A stretch of DNA of 64,000 nucleotides from a bacterium (GTDB lineage: Bacteria > Sumerlaeota > Sumerlaeia > SLMS01 > JAHLLQ01). Below are positions 17,070 through 26,842 of the stretch, piece after piece; positions within the stretch are counted from its first letter, which is position 1; every line of letters starts with the position of its first letter. The DNA is taken from the NCBI GenBank assembly GCA_020444065.1, contig JAHLLQ010000003.1, positions 506,979-570,978 on the forward strand, in the 5' to 3' direction. A program made the position numbers and the translations under genes. The notes under the pieces were generated by a model that worked only from the letters and a program-made list of their open reading frames with translations, was not told where the DNA came from and did no database searches.

Positions 17070-19583
17070 TCAAAACTCGACGATTGTGACGCCGCCGCCG
17101 CCTTCGTCGGGCGTCGCGAAGCGGAATTTCTTCACGGACGGATAGCTGCGCAGGTAGTCGTGCACGGCGCGGTAGAGCTTGCCCGTGCCGGTCCCATGAT
17201 TGATGCGGACGTACGGCACGTCGGCCATCAGCGCGCGATCCAGGTACTTGTCCACAGCCGCCAGCGCCTCCTCGACACGGAAGCCGTGCAGGTCGAGCTC
17301 AAGGCTGATCCCGCCGCTGCCTCCCTTCTGGACGACCGTGCCGCTCGGGCCGGACATCGCGCGGTGGCGTGTCGAGCGCCCGCGATCCGCCGGCAGCTTC
17401 TCGATCACCTCGAGCGCGGCCTTCACCTTGCGGCTCTTCTTGCGCTTGCCCTTCGACTTCGGATCCTCGGCCTTCTCATCCTTCTCTTCGACCAACGGCG
17501 ATGGGCTTTCCGGCTCGTGATCGAGCAAGTCGGACGTGGCGACGCTCAGTTGCATCGCGCCCATCTGCACCTCGGCGCGCTTGCCATCGCGCGAGGTTTC
17601 CAGAATTTCGCCCCACGCGCCGAAGGGAGCGATGTAGACACGCTTGCCGGATTCGACGTCGGATGCAGGCCGTTCGTCCGTCTTCTCAAGCAGGTCGCGC
17701 TCCTGGCCGATGCGGTGTTGTTCGCGTACCAGCTCACGGCGAGCCTCGGCCAGGCGATCCTTGCGCTGGCGAAGTTCCTCCTCGCCCGGCAGGTCGGCAA
17801 TCATGCGCTCGACGCGTTCGCGGACTTCCCGGGCTGCGGACTCGCGCTGCTCGAGCGCCTCGCGACGCAGCTTCTTGCGCTCGTCGCGTAACTGATCTGC
17901 GTGCCGACGCGCCGTCCGCTCCTGCTCCTCCAGTGCCTTCGCCCGAGCATTTGCATCGCGCAGCGCCTCGCCGAGGGTGCGTTCGCGCTCCTCGATATTG
18001 CGCAGCAACTCGCCCATGGCCAGGTGCTGGTCGCCGACCAGGCTGCGAGCGCGCTCCAGGACGCGCTTCGGCAGGCCCTCGTTCTCCGCGATGTAGAGGG
18101 CTTCGCTCGCGCCGGGCAGATCGAGGCGCAGCCGATACGTCGGCCGGTGCGTGTTTGGGTCGAGGCTGAACGACGCGTTGCGCACGCCCTCCGTCTCGCC
18201 GGCCCATTTCTTCACGCCGCCCAGGTGGCTGGTGGTGATCGTCAGCGCAGCGCGCTTGCCAAAGTCCTCCAGGATCGCCTGGGCCAGCGCGCCACCTTCC
18301 GCAGGATCGGTCCCCGTGCCGAGTTCATCCAGCAGAACCAGCGATCGATCGTCCGCGATGCGCAGGATGTTCTGGATGCGGCGCACGTGACCGGAGAAGG
18401 TCGAGATGCCCTCTTCCAGGTCCTGTTGATCTCCGATGTCGGCGTGGAAACCGCGGAAGACCGGCAGTCGCGAGTCGGGCGACGCTGGGATGGGGCTCCC
18501 GCACTGGAGCAGAATCGCGCTGAGCGCCAACGTCTTCATGGCGGTCGTCTTCCCGCCAGCGTTCGGGCCGCTGAGGATCACCGTGTGATCCCCCGGCACC
18601 AGCGAGATCGCGATAGGGACGCTGCTGGCCGCGCGCGTCAGGTGCAGCATCGGGTGGTGCGCGTCGAACAGCTTCAGCGCGGCGCCCTTCGACAGCACCG
18701 GGATTTTCCAGCCCCGCTGAAAGGCGTTCCGCGCCAGCGCACCCATCCCGTCCAGGACCCCGAGGGTCGTCAGGTCCTCGTTCGCTTCTTCGATGAACGG
18801 ACGCAGCAGCCGGGTCAGTTCGAGCAGAATGCGGTGAATCTCTAGCTTCTCGCGCTCGCGGCAGAGCTCGACCTCGTTGGCGCTTTCGACGACCTCGGTT
18901 GGCTCGACATACAGCGTCTCGCCCGATGCGGAGGTGCCGTGGACGATGCCCTGAATCTTGCCGCGCGATCCCGCGCGCACCGGCAACACGTGGCGCCCAT
19001 TGCGGATCGTCGAGAAGTCATCCTGCAGCACTGTGCCCCCACGCAGGTTGCCGAGGATGCGGTTCATTGTGCGCTCGAGAGCGTGCTCGGCGCGGCGCAA
19101 CTGTCCGCGCGCCTTGGCCAGTTCCGGCGAGGCATTGTCGCGCACGAGACCGTTCTCGTCGAACACGCGATCGATCGCGTGCCGCAGGTCCGCGTTGGGG
19201 TGCAGCCGACGGCAGTAGTCCGCCAGGTGCGGGTAGTCCTCGTCGTTCTCGTCGGCGAAGTGGACGAGATTCGCGATCACCGTCAGGAACTTGCGGAGCT
19301 GTGGCCAGTCCTCGGCGTCCAGTGCCGAGCCTTCGACGTCTGCGCGGGCCAGCAACTCCGTTACGTCCACCAGCCCTGCCAGCGGCACGCGGCGGTTGAC
19401 CTCCAGCAGCGCGATGAACTCGCGAACGATCGCGAGCCGCCCCTCGATTTCTTCCAGATCCGTTGCCGGCTCCAGGGCGCGGATGTACTCCGACCCGAGC
19501 GGCGAGAGCGCCTGACCGGCCAGTTCATTCAGGATCGCGTCCAGTTCCAGGACTTCGCGTGTTCGTGCATCCATCGTCGTCAA
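17070..19583 (-). CDS. mutS2: Endonuclease MutS2
   Basis: MutS2 clears recombination intermediates and acts in ribosome rescue in some bacteria. The 837-residue protein has an N-terminal clamp and lever region and an ABC-type ATPase with Walker A GPNAGGKT near residue 336 and Walker B LVLLDELGTGTDPAEG near 418. A long Arg/Glu-rich coiled coil follows (about 515-640), then a KOW-like stretch (GKRVYIAPFGAWGEILE). The C-terminal Smr nuclease domain carries LDLHG near 762 and HGTGTGKL. The domain order and length are standard, and it lacks the mismatch-recognition domain of MutS. A second start three codons in (ATGGATGCACG) is possible. Confidence 0.96.
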   Translation of the reverse strand: MTTMDARTREVLELDAILNELAGQALSPLGSEYIRALEPATDLEEIEGRLAIVREFIALLEVNRRVPLAGLVDVTELLARADVEGSALDAEDWPQLRKFLTVIANLVHFADENDEDYPHLADYCRRLHPNADLRHAIDRVFDENGLVRDNASPELAKARGQLRRAEHALERTMNRILGNLRGGTVLQDDFSTIRNGRHVLPVRAGSRGKIQGIVHGTSASGETLYVEPTEVVESANEVELCREREKLEIHRILLELTRLLRPFIEEANEDLTTLGVLDGMGALARNAFQRGWKIPVLSKGAALKLFDAHHPMLHLTRAASSVPIAISLVPGDHTVILSGPNAGGKTTAMKTLALSAILLQCGSPIPASPDSRLPVFRGFHADIGDQQDLEEGISTFSGHVRRIQNILRIADDRSLVLLDELGTGTDPAEGGALAQAILEDFGKRAALTITTSHLGGVKKWAGETEGVRNASFSLDPNTHRPTYRLRLDLPGASEALYIAENEGLPKRVLERARSLVGDQHLAMGELLRNIEERERTLGEALRDANARAKALEEQERTARRHADQLRDERKKLRREALEQRESAAREVRERVERMIADLPGEEELRQRKDRLAEARRELVREQHRIGQERDLLEKTDERPASDVESGKRVYIAPFGAWGEILETSRDGKRAEVQMGAMQLSVATSDLLDHEPESPSPLVEEKDEKAEDPKSKGKRKKSRKVKAALEVIEKLPADRGRSTRHRAMSGPSGTVVQKGGSGGISLELDLHGFRVEEALAAVDKYLDRALMADVPYVRINHGTGTGKLYRAVHDYLRSYPSVKKFRFATPDEGGGGVTIVEF

Positions 19584-19728
19584 ACTCCCGCGGCAAGTGA
19601 AACCGAGCGGCGCAACAAATCAAGGCGAACCTCGGAGATGATGCGAGGTCCGCCCGATCTTGGGGCGAAATGGCCCTTGTCAGTGCGGAAACGGTGAAAC
19701 TAGCTTTGGCCGCGCGAGAGGAGCCGGA

Positions 19729-21606
19729 ATGGCCGAATCCCAGACATCACTATTGAGCTCAGGCGAATTTCCCATTCGTCCCGGCAAGATCGCACGGTTC
19801 GAATGGTTCCTCCTGGCGGGGATTCTCCTCGTGGCGGCCGTGCTGCGGCTTTACGATCCGGACCTCAGCTATCTCTCCATTCACACCACCCGAGACCTGT
19901 ACCGCTCGCAGCTTCTGCTGCGCGGGATCGAGTTCCCCCTGCTCGGCAGCGAGCTGCAGTACGGCGGCCGAGCCTTCGGGCCGATCATGTATATCATCTC
20001 GGCGATCCCGATGGCGTTCAGCACCAGCCCGCTGGGGCTCGCGATCATGATCGGGATCGTGAATACGATTCTGCTGGGGATCGTGTGGTGGTTTGTCCGG
20101 CGTTACTTCGGCGTATGGCCGGCCCTGTGGACGACGGCCGTTTATGCGGCGTTTCCGCTGGAGATCGCCCAGCTTCGCTACAATTGGAACCCTTGCTTCC
20201 TGCCGTTGATGTCGACGGCGGCGCTGATGGCATTGTTCGCGCTGACGATCGGGCGAAAGCGCTGGCACCTGGTGACGGTGGTGCTCTTCATCAGTCTCGC
20301 GTTTCAGTTCCACTTCTCCGCGTTGCACCTGCTTGTGCCGACGATTGCGGCGATTGCACTGGCGAAGCCCGGCATTCGCTGGAAACCCCTCGCGGCGTCC
20401 GGAGCCCTGATCCTCGTGCTCTTCTCACCGCTGATCATCCACGAGATCACCGCGCAGGAGAAGACCGTCGAGGAGTTAGTCGAGGCGCCCGTCAGCGGAC
20501 GCGGCGCCCTTGAGCGTTGGTCCTTCAATCCGAACGGGCCGCGGAACTTCCTCTATCACCTGCAGCTCGACATGTACGAGCGCTCCGCCCTTGGCTTCGA
20601 GTATCTCTCGATCGTTCCGTACATTGGCGACACTTGGATCGGGCCGCGGAAGATGCTGCTCGCGAAGGTTATCAATGCGTACGGCAAGATCCAGTTGGTC
20701 TTCTGGTTGGCCGGAATGGGGCTGTTGGGAAGTTGGATCGTGCGCTATTGGCGTATGGGCAAAGAGAGCCGCACCGACAGCGATCGGAATCGCATGCTCG
20801 CAGGCCTGATCATGATCTTGTGGCAACTGACGCCGCCACTGGCGCTTGCCTTCTTCAACTTCCACGGCAAAGCAGGGGAACCGCCGGCCCTGATTCCCAT
20901 CCGCTACTATGTTGTTTCGTATCCCCTTCCCTTTATGACTTCGGGCCTTGGGATCGTGTGGCTGGCAGGGCTGGGGATGCAGTGGGGGAGAGCCCTCCTG
21001 AGCCGACGCGTTGTCTTCGTGCTGGCGGCGGGCATGGTCGCATCGCACGTTGTGTTCGACATCCTCTATATACAAGTGCTGGAGCGCAGCGGCCGCATGA
21101 GCGTCTACACGCGACCCAACTGCGTCCCCAATACGCGCACCGTGCTTGCCGTGAAGGATATTCTGCTCGGAGAGGCAGGCTTGGATCGTGACGCCTACTT
21201 CGAACACACTCACACACAGTATTTTGCCGATCTCTTCTTCGGCGAAACCAGTCTTGATTGGGTGATCAGTCAGGACACACGGGCCTGGACGAATCCCGCG
21301 CCGGACCCGCATCTGCGATGGCTGCTGCACTCCCCTTACTTCGAAGCGCCAAAAAATATCGATTCGCCCGTTCCGGAAATTCCGGAAGGAGGGACGGAGA
21401 CGCGTCGCTGGGGGATTGGCGACACTGGGGTCTCGATCGTGGAGTACCGCGTAGAGGACCCATCCACTCCGATCCCGGATAATCTCTGGATGAGAAATCT
21501 GTACTTCCGGGACATGTGCATGCTGTACCTTGGCGGGGACAAAGAAGTGAGAGCGCTTTCACGCGAGCGCCTGGCCGGGCGGTGCAGCGCCGACTCGGAG
21601 ATGTAG
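19729..21606 (+). CDS. Glycosyltransferase family 39 / ArnT-like membrane protein
   Basis: A 625-residue polytopic protein with about eleven membrane segments in residues 20-450 and a soluble C-terminal 170 residues. The first large loop (RLYDPDLSYLSIHTTRDLYRSQLLLRG) carries acidic residues in the position of the catalytic Asp of GT39/GT83 enzymes, which move sugars or aminosugars from polyprenyl phosphate to protein or lipid A outside the membrane. Family assignment comes from topology and this loop; the substrate is unknown. Start: GAGAGGAG lies five bases upstream. It runs divergently from mutS2 with a 145-base promoter-bearing gap. Confidence 0.72.
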   Translation: MAESQTSLLSSGEFPIRPGKIARFEWFLLAGILLVAAVLRLYDPDLSYLSIHTTRDLYRSQLLLRGIEFPLLGSELQYGGRAFGPIMYIISAIPMAFSTSPLGLAIMIGIVNTILLGIVWWFVRRYFGVWPALWTTAVYAAFPLEIAQLRYNWNPCFLPLMSTAALMALFALTIGRKRWHLVTVVLFISLAFQFHFSALHLLVPTIAAIALAKPGIRWKPLAASGALILVLFSPLIIHEITAQEKTVEELVEAPVSGRGALERWSFNPNGPRNFLYHLQLDMYERSALGFEYLSIVPYIGDTWIGPRKMLLAKVINAYGKIQLVFWLAGMGLLGSWIVRYWRMGKESRTDSDRNRMLAGLIMILWQLTPPLALAFFNFHGKAGEPPALIPIRYYVVSYPLPFMTSGLGIVWLAGLGMQWGRALLSRRVVFVLAAGMVASHVVFDILYIQVLERSGRMSVYTRPNCVPNTRTVLAVKDILLGEAGLDRDAYFEHTHTQYFADLFFGETSLDWVISQDTRAWTNPAPDPHLRWLLHSPYFEAPKNIDSPVPEIPEGGTETRRWGIGDTGVSIVEYRVEDPSTPIPDNLWMRNLYFRDMCMLYLGGDKEVRALSRERLAGRCSADSEM

Positions 21607-21970
21607 TATTGGCAATTGGAGCTTTAGCGGTCGTGTCATAAGAGTTATGCGCTCCTTGTCATATTTGCCAAAAAACCCGTCGCCGAAAAAATAATCAATA
21701 AAACCTATAAAGCGCATAATTTCGCGAATTTTAGCGGTTTTGCGCGCCCCGCTCGGATATTTTCAAAAAAACATGCCCTACCATATGGTTGACTTTCCAT
21801 TTGGAGCACTCCAAAAGGTAAGCATTGAAGCTGGCCCCCAAGGGAAAAGGCCTGTCGGGAAACCTCTGGAAGTTGATTCGACCGGAGGGAGAGAAACTTT
21901 TCCACCGAACCGGCTTCGATCGAGCATTCGCACCCCCTGACGAATGTGGTACATTCTGGAGGTACCCCTC
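21607..21970. other. AT-rich intergenic leader before the secreted amylase gene
   Basis: The first 150 bases are far richer in A and T than anything nearby (runs such as AAAAAATAATCAATAAAACC and GCGCATAATTTCGCGAATTT). This fits a strong promoter with upstream A-tracts or a protein-binding region for the downstream gene. I see no credible gene: short frames here lack codon structure and start signals. No precise -35/-10 pair can be fixed by eye. Confidence 0.45.
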
Positions 21971-24900
21971 ATGAGTCACAAGCTTCGGTATTTAATGTCG
22001 TGCCTGGCAGCGTTGCTTCTTCTCGCTGCTGCCGCACCCGTGTGCGCGCAGACAGCGTTGACGAGCGGCGTCCAGGTCAGTGGTTCCGTCTCTTCGGGCG
22101 GCTGGAATCACTACTACATCAGCGTTCCTTCCGGCACGCAGATGGTCGTCCAGATGACGGCAAACGGATCCGGCGACGCGGATCTGTACATCAGGAAGAG
22201 CTACCAGCCGACTTCGTCGAGCTGGGACTTCCGTCCTTACCTATACGGTAGCGACGAGACCGTTACCATCAGCAGCAGTTCCAGCCCGGTGTTCTCCACC
22301 GGCACGTGGTACATCAGCGTGAACGGCTACTCGGCCGCTTCCTACTACCTGAAGGCCACGGTTTCCGGCACAACTTCGCCGACCCCGTCGCCTTCCCCTT
22401 CGCCATCTCCGACGCCTTCGCCGACCGCCACGAGCGGCAGCGGTGCGTTGGCCAGCGGCACAGGCGTTAGCGGCTCGGTTGCCTACCACGCATGGCAACA
22501 CTACTACATCGACGCCAACTCCGGCACCCAGCTCGTTGTTGCGATGACGTCTCAGGACAGCGGCGACGCCGACCTGTACGTTCGCTATGGCGCTCAGCCG
22601 GATCTCAGCAACTGGGACTTCCGCCCCTACGTTGGCGGTTCCAACGAGACGGTGACAGTCAACAGCAGCTCTTCGCCGGCGTTCCAGACGGGCCGCTGGT
22701 ACATCAGCGTCTATGGCTACTCGGCAGCGGCATACGGCCTGACGGCCACGGTCTCCGGCACCTCGCCGACTCCGTCCCCGACGCCTTCTCCGACGCCGAC
22801 GGCCACAGCGACTGCTTCGCCGACTCCGTCCCCGACGCCCAGTGGCGGCGGCGACACGATCTTCTCAGATAACTTCGAGTCCGGCAGCCTCGGCAGCGCC
22901 TGGTCCTCCAGCGGCACGAACCAGTGGCGCGTGCAGATCAGCAGCTCCTATAAGAAGAACGGCTCCTACGGCGTGACGCTGGACGATTCGGTCAGCGGCG
23001 GCAACTACTCGACGACGCGCCTGGATCTCGGCCTCAACCTTGAGAATTACACCGACGTTTCGATGACGTTCTACCTGCGCAACGTCGGCGACGAGTCGCA
23101 CTCCAGCGATGGCATCTATCTGGCCGGCAACGGATCGACGTTCGCCAAGACATCCTGGACGATGCCGTCCGCGGGATCGACCTGGTACTCCTACACGATC
23201 AACCTCTCCCAGGAAGCGGCCAACCTCGGCCAGACTCTTGGTGCGAATACGGTCGTCCGTTGGCAGCAGTACGACAACTACCCGCTGTCCTCCGACGGCT
23301 GGGGCATCGACGATGTCGTCGTGACCGGTACCTACAGCGGCCCGAGCGGCCCGGTGCCCTCCGCCCACGGTGGCATGGGTGCTCTCGTCTACAGCGGCGG
23401 CACCGGCTTCCGCGTTTGGGCACCGAACGCCTCTGCAGTTGCAGTCGCGGGCGACTTCAACGGCTGGAGCTCCTCCGCCAACCCGATGGCCAGCGAAGGC
23501 AACGGCCACTGGTCAGTGGACGTCCCGGGCGCCTCGATCAACGATCAGTACAAGTACGTGATCACCCACCCGAGCTACGGAACCTTCTGGCGCCAGGACG
23601 CCCAGGCGCACCAGGTGACCAACTCGGCCGGCAACAGCATCGTCATGGACCCGTACTTCAACTGGACGGCGACCGGTTACTCGTCGCCGAGCTGGAATGA
23701 GATGGTCATCTACGAGATGCACGTCGGTACCTACAACGACTCGCCCGGCGGCGCGGTCGGCACGTACAACAGCGTGACCGCCAAGCTGGACCACCTGCAG
23801 GACCTTGGAATCAACTGCATCGAGCTGATGCCGATCACCGAGTTCCCCGGCGACCAGAGCTGGGGCTACAACCCGCACTCGCAGTTCGCTCCGGAAACCG
23901 CCTACGGCTCGCCGCAGGATCTGAAGACGATGGTCGACGAAGCCCACAAGCGCGGCATCGCCGTCATCAACGACGTCGTTTACAACCACATGGGCACAAG
24001 CCCGACCGAGTCCGACATTCCCATCTGGTGCTACGATGGCGAGTGCTACGGCAACGGCGGCATCTACTTCTACACCGATTGGAAGAAGGAAACCCCGTGG
24101 GGCTGGTCTCGTCCGGACTACGGCCGCGGCGAAGTGCGCTCCTACCTGAAGGACTCGGCGCTGTACTGGCTGAACGAGTATCACCTGGACGGTCTGCGTT
24201 GGGACTCGACGGTTAACATCCGCACGCAGAACAACGGCAGCGGCGGCGACATCGCCGACGGCTGGAGCCTGATGCAGTACATCAACAATGAGATCAACTC
24301 GAACGCCGGCTGGAAGATCTCCATCGCTGAGGACCTCCAGAACAACGAGTACATCACCAAGGACACCGGCGCCGGTGGCGCAGGCTTCGACGCCCAGTGG
24401 GATGCCGGCTTCGTTCACCCGATTCGCACCGCAGTGATCGAAGGCGACGACAACAACCGCGACATGTACGCCGTGCGCGACGCCCTGACCCACTACTACA
24501 ACGGCAGCGCCTTCCAGCGCGTCATCTACACGGAAAGCCACGACGAAGTGAACAACGGCCACAGCCGCGTTCCGGAAGAGATCTGGCCCGGTAACGCTGG
24601 CAGTTGGTACTCGAAGAAGCGTTCGACGGTTGGTGCCGCGATGGTCTTCACGGCTCCTGGCATCCCGATGATCTTCATGGGCCAGGAATTCCTGGAAGAT
24701 GGCTTCTGGAGCGATGCGGATCCGCTCGATTGGAGCAAGGACAGCACCTACAGCGGCATCAAGGCCATGTACACCGACATGATCAAGCTGCGCCGCAACT
24801 GGTATAACAACACCCGCGGCCTGCGCGGCAACGGTGTGAACGTGTTCCACGTCAACAACAGCGACAAGATCATCGCCTTCCATCGCTACGACCAGGGTGG

Positions 24901-25144
24901 AGCCGGCGACGACGTCATCGTGGTTGCCAACTTCAAGAACCAGGGTTGGTCGAGCTATAACATCGGCTTCCCGTCGGGCGGCACCTGGTACGTGCGGTTC
25001 AACAGCGACTGGAACGGCTACTCGAGCGACTTCAGCAACTGGAACTCGTACAACACCACGGCCTACTCGGGCGCCAAGGATGGCATGGGCTACAACGGCA
25101 ACGTTGGAATCGGCCCCTACTCCGTCATCATCATGTCCCAGTAA
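21971..25144 (+). CDS. Secreted GlgB-like alpha-glucan branching enzyme / GH13 with two PPC domains
   Basis: A 1,057-residue exported protein. After the signal peptide (ALLLLAAAAPVCAQ) come two PPC (pre-peptidase C-terminal) domains at about 30-120 and 165-255, each with HYYI...GT..VV.MT...GDADLY. Each is followed by a Thr/Pro/Ser linker. Next is a beta-sandwich (DNFESGSLGSAWSSS) at about 290-450, then CBM48 (FRVWAPNASAVAVAGDFNGW) and the GH13 barrel. Catalytic residues match GlgB: the nucleophile Asp in DGLRWDS (about 745), the acid Glu in SIAEDL (about 787) and ESHDEV (about 856). Glycogen branching enzymes are normally cytoplasmic, so export is unusual; it may remodel external starch or glycogen. 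GGAGG lies nine bases before this ATG. Confidence 0.88.
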   Translation: MSHKLRYLMSCLAALLLLAAAAPVCAQTALTSGVQVSGSVSSGGWNHYYISVPSGTQMVVQMTANGSGDADLYIRKSYQPTSSSWDFRPYLYGSDETVTISSSSSPVFSTGTWYISVNGYSAASYYLKATVSGTTSPTPSPSPSPSPTPSPTATSGSGALASGTGVSGSVAYHAWQHYYIDANSGTQLVVAMTSQDSGDADLYVRYGAQPDLSNWDFRPYVGGSNETVTVNSSSSPAFQTGRWYISVYGYSAAAYGLTATVSGTSPTPSPTPSPTPTATATASPTPSPTPSGGGDTIFSDNFESGSLGSAWSSSGTNQWRVQISSSYKKNGSYGVTLDDSVSGGNYSTTRLDLGLNLENYTDVSMTFYLRNVGDESHSSDGIYLAGNGSTFAKTSWTMPSAGSTWYSYTINLSQEAANLGQTLGANTVVRWQQYDNYPLSSDGWGIDDVVVTGTYSGPSGPVPSAHGGMGALVYSGGTGFRVWAPNASAVAVAGDFNGWSSSANPMASEGNGHWSVDVPGASINDQYKYVITHPSYGTFWRQDAQAHQVTNSAGNSIVMDPYFNWTATGYSSPSWNEMVIYEMHVGTYNDSPGGAVGTYNSVTAKLDHLQDLGINCIELMPITEFPGDQSWGYNPHSQFAPETAYGSPQDLKTMVDEAHKRGIAVINDVVYNHMGTSPTESDIPIWCYDGECYGNGGIYFYTDWKKETPWGWSRPDYGRGEVRSYLKDSALYWLNEYHLDGLRWDSTVNIRTQNNGSGGDIADGWSLMQYINNEINSNAGWKISIAEDLQNNEYITKDTGAGGAGFDAQWDAGFVHPIRTAVIEGDDNNRDMYAVRDALTHYYNGSAFQRVIYTESHDEVNNGHSRVPEEIWPGNAGSWYSKKRSTVGAAMVFTAPGIPMIFMGQEFLEDGFWSDADPLDWSKDSTYSGIKAMYTDMIKLRRNWYNNTRGLRGNGVNVFHVNNSDKIIAFHRYDQGGAGDDVIVVANFKNQGWSSYNIGFPSGGTWYVRFNSDWNGYSSDFSNWNSYNTTAYSGAKDGMGYNGNVGIGPYSVIIMSQ

Positions 25145-25184
25145 CGCGTACCCTCATCTACCCCTTTGCCTGGGGAGTGCAGGC

Positions 25185-25220
25185 GAGAGCCCGGAGCGAA
25201 CAGCTCCGGGCTCTTGCATT
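25185..25220 (+). terminator. Rho-independent terminator after the secreted amylase
   Basis: A 12-bp stem AGAGCCCGGAGC / GCTCCGGGCTCT with a five-base loop, then TTGCATTTCCT. It is placed 40 bases beyond the stop. Confidence 0.85.
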
Positions 25221-25246
25221 TCCTGAGAGTGGTAAATCCTGCGCGT

Positions 25247-26317
25247 TCAGTTCGCAGGCTTGTTGAGCAGCGCTTCGCGATCGAATTCCAGGATGACGAC
25301 GCCGCGTGTGAAGTCCGCGGCAGCGATCCGATTCTCGTCCAGGAAGATTGCCTCAACGACGTTTTCGAATCCGTCGAAGGTTGCTACTTCCTCGAAGCCG
25401 AATTCGTTTTCGGCGGTATGCCACCACCGTAGTCCGGCGTGGCCCTCGGCAATCAGGAGATCGGAGCCTTTGGAAGTGACGTGTTGCACGATCCCGCGTT
25501 CATCGTAGGGGGCTCTGCGAGGGATGTAGCCCACTGGTTCTACGTCTGTGGGATTCTTGCCCAGGCGAATGACCTGTGTGCCTCGCACGCGATCTGTGGC
25601 GAAGACGACGTTGCCGATAGCCGCGGCAGAGTCGCAGAAGCCACGGACGTTGAAGACCGTGTGCGCCTTGGGTTTGAGGGGAACGGATGGATCGAGCACC
25701 AGCAGGCCGGTCTCGTAATTGTCTGCCGCGATGAGGACGTCATCCCGAAGGAAATGAACGCGCTTTGTGTAGTCGTTGAATGGGTATCTCCCGACGAGCT
25801 TGGGCTTGGTCGCCTGATCCGGCCAATCCCAGAAGGAGACCCCTGCTCCACCCCCGGCGACGGCAAGGGTGTTCCCTCGGATAGCCGATGCATTGCACAG
25901 GCCCTCGGACTCCCAGTCGTACAAGAACTCGACTTCTTTTTCTTCCGTGATGCGAACGACGCGAAGGCGCGCCTCGCGTCCGGAGAGGAGAACTCGGTCA
26001 TCCGGAAGTTCGAGAATGTTCAGAGTCGGCCACTCGGGGCGGCTGGTGACCGCCTGCTGTGACGGATCGATGTCAGTTGGGAACCAGGCAACTCCCTCCA
26101 AACCCAGGCAGGCGAAGATCAGTCCATGTGCTTGCCCCACCGAGACGACGCGGCTGGGCACCTGGATCAGGGTGCGATGCACATCGTCTTCCTGACAGAG
26201 AGCAGGTGTGGCGATAAGCACAGCCATCGCAAGCATCTGCACTATCCGGAGTGACGGAATCCGGTTTTGCCGTTGACCCTCATGGGTCATGGCGTAGCGT
26301 CTCAAAGTCTTGATCAT
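25247..26317 (-). CDS. Secreted beta-propeller (LVIVD-type) protein
   Basis: A 356-residue protein with an N-terminal signal (basic RIPSLRIVQ, then MLAMAVLIATPALCQ). Repeating units of about 45 residues end in patterns such as DDRVLLSGREARLRVVRI, GNTLAVAGGGAGVSFWDW, DDVLIAADNYETGLLVLD, SDLLIAEGHAGLRWW and ENRIAAADFTRGVVILEF. These are blades of a propeller like the LVIVD repeat family, usually a surface or periplasmic binding protein. There are no catalytic motifs. The start is set at the Met that gives a normal signal; 26290 is an alternative. It diverges from the small membrane-protein pair. Confidence 0.7.
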   Translation of the reverse strand: MIKTLRRYAMTHEGQRQNRIPSLRIVQMLAMAVLIATPALCQEDDVHRTLIQVPSRVVSVGQAHGLIFACLGLEGVAWFPTDIDPSQQAVTSRPEWPTLNILELPDDRVLLSGREARLRVVRITEEKEVEFLYDWESEGLCNASAIRGNTLAVAGGGAGVSFWDWPDQATKPKLVGRYPFNDYTKRVHFLRDDVLIAADNYETGLLVLDPSVPLKPKAHTVFNVRGFCDSAAAIGNVVFATDRVRGTQVIRLGKNPTDVEPVGYIPRRAPYDERGIVQHVTSKGSDLLIAEGHAGLRWWHTAENEFGFEEVATFDGFENVVEAIFLDENRIAAADFTRGVVILEFDREALLNKPAN

Positions 26318-26377
26318 TGGGTCCCCCGTGAGGAGCAGCATTTGCAACTTCCGGCTGAGACTCTGCCAGAAGGCCAC

Positions 26378-26842
26378 ATGGAACGGCAATCAGTACCCGT
26401 AGCTCTTCTCTACTGCCTCGTGAACTGGCTTGTGCCGGGCGCGGGGTTCCTGCTCGCTAAGGACTATCGGCGGGGGTGGCTTCTGTTCGCGCTGCTCAAT
26501 GGGTGTTTTGTCCTGGGACTGGCGCTGCACGGCACGGCGAACCTGCCTTCCTTCCATTGGGGCAGCCCGACGTTCAACATTGTCGCCGTACTCTCTTTCC
26601 TCGTTCAAATCTGGCACGGTGGGGGAACGCTCTTGCTGCTGGCGGTCCAGCACGTCGGCGGGCCGCTGGCGGGCCTGCTGCTGCGGGATCCCGGCTGGGC
26701 TTACGCCGATCTGGGGACTTTTCATTTGCTGGTGGCTGGCGGGCTGAACTACTTCGCCACGGTGCGGTTGTACGATCTGCTGGCGGGCGACCCCTCCCAC
26801 GGGGAAGCAGATGAGGCTGCCGAGGAGGCGGAAGCATCATGA
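26378..26842 (+). CDS. Small polytopic membrane protein (DUF6677-like)
   Basis: A 154-residue protein with three or four hydrophobic segments. The N-terminal pattern VALLYCLVNWLVPGAGFLLAKDYRRGWLLFALL recalls small membrane proteins of the DUF6677 or TM2-like kind (NWL.PG.G....G...RG). That family name is tentative. The C-terminus is acidic (GEADEAAEEAEAS) and should be cytoplasmic. AGAAGG precedes the ATG. It overlaps the next gene by ATGA, so they are translated together. Confidence 0.7.
   Translation: MERQSVPVALLYCLVNWLVPGAGFLLAKDYRRGWLLFALLNGCFVLGLALHGTANLPSFHWGSPTFNIVAVLSFLVQIWHGGGTLLLLAVQHVGGPLAGLLLRDPGWAYADLGTFHLLVAGGLNYFATVRLYDLLAGDPSHGEADEAAEEAEAS

Noticed and set aside
19660-19728. 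SEC-C-like peptide GRNGPCQCGNGE before the glycosyltransferase
   Set aside because: It resembles the zinc motif of SecA tails but lies upstream of the real start with its good ribosome binding site, and lacks the last Cys/His of the motif.
23513-24883. 456-residue minus-strand frame
   Set aside because: Antisense to the GH13 barrel; Val/Ala/Asp-rich shadow with no motif.
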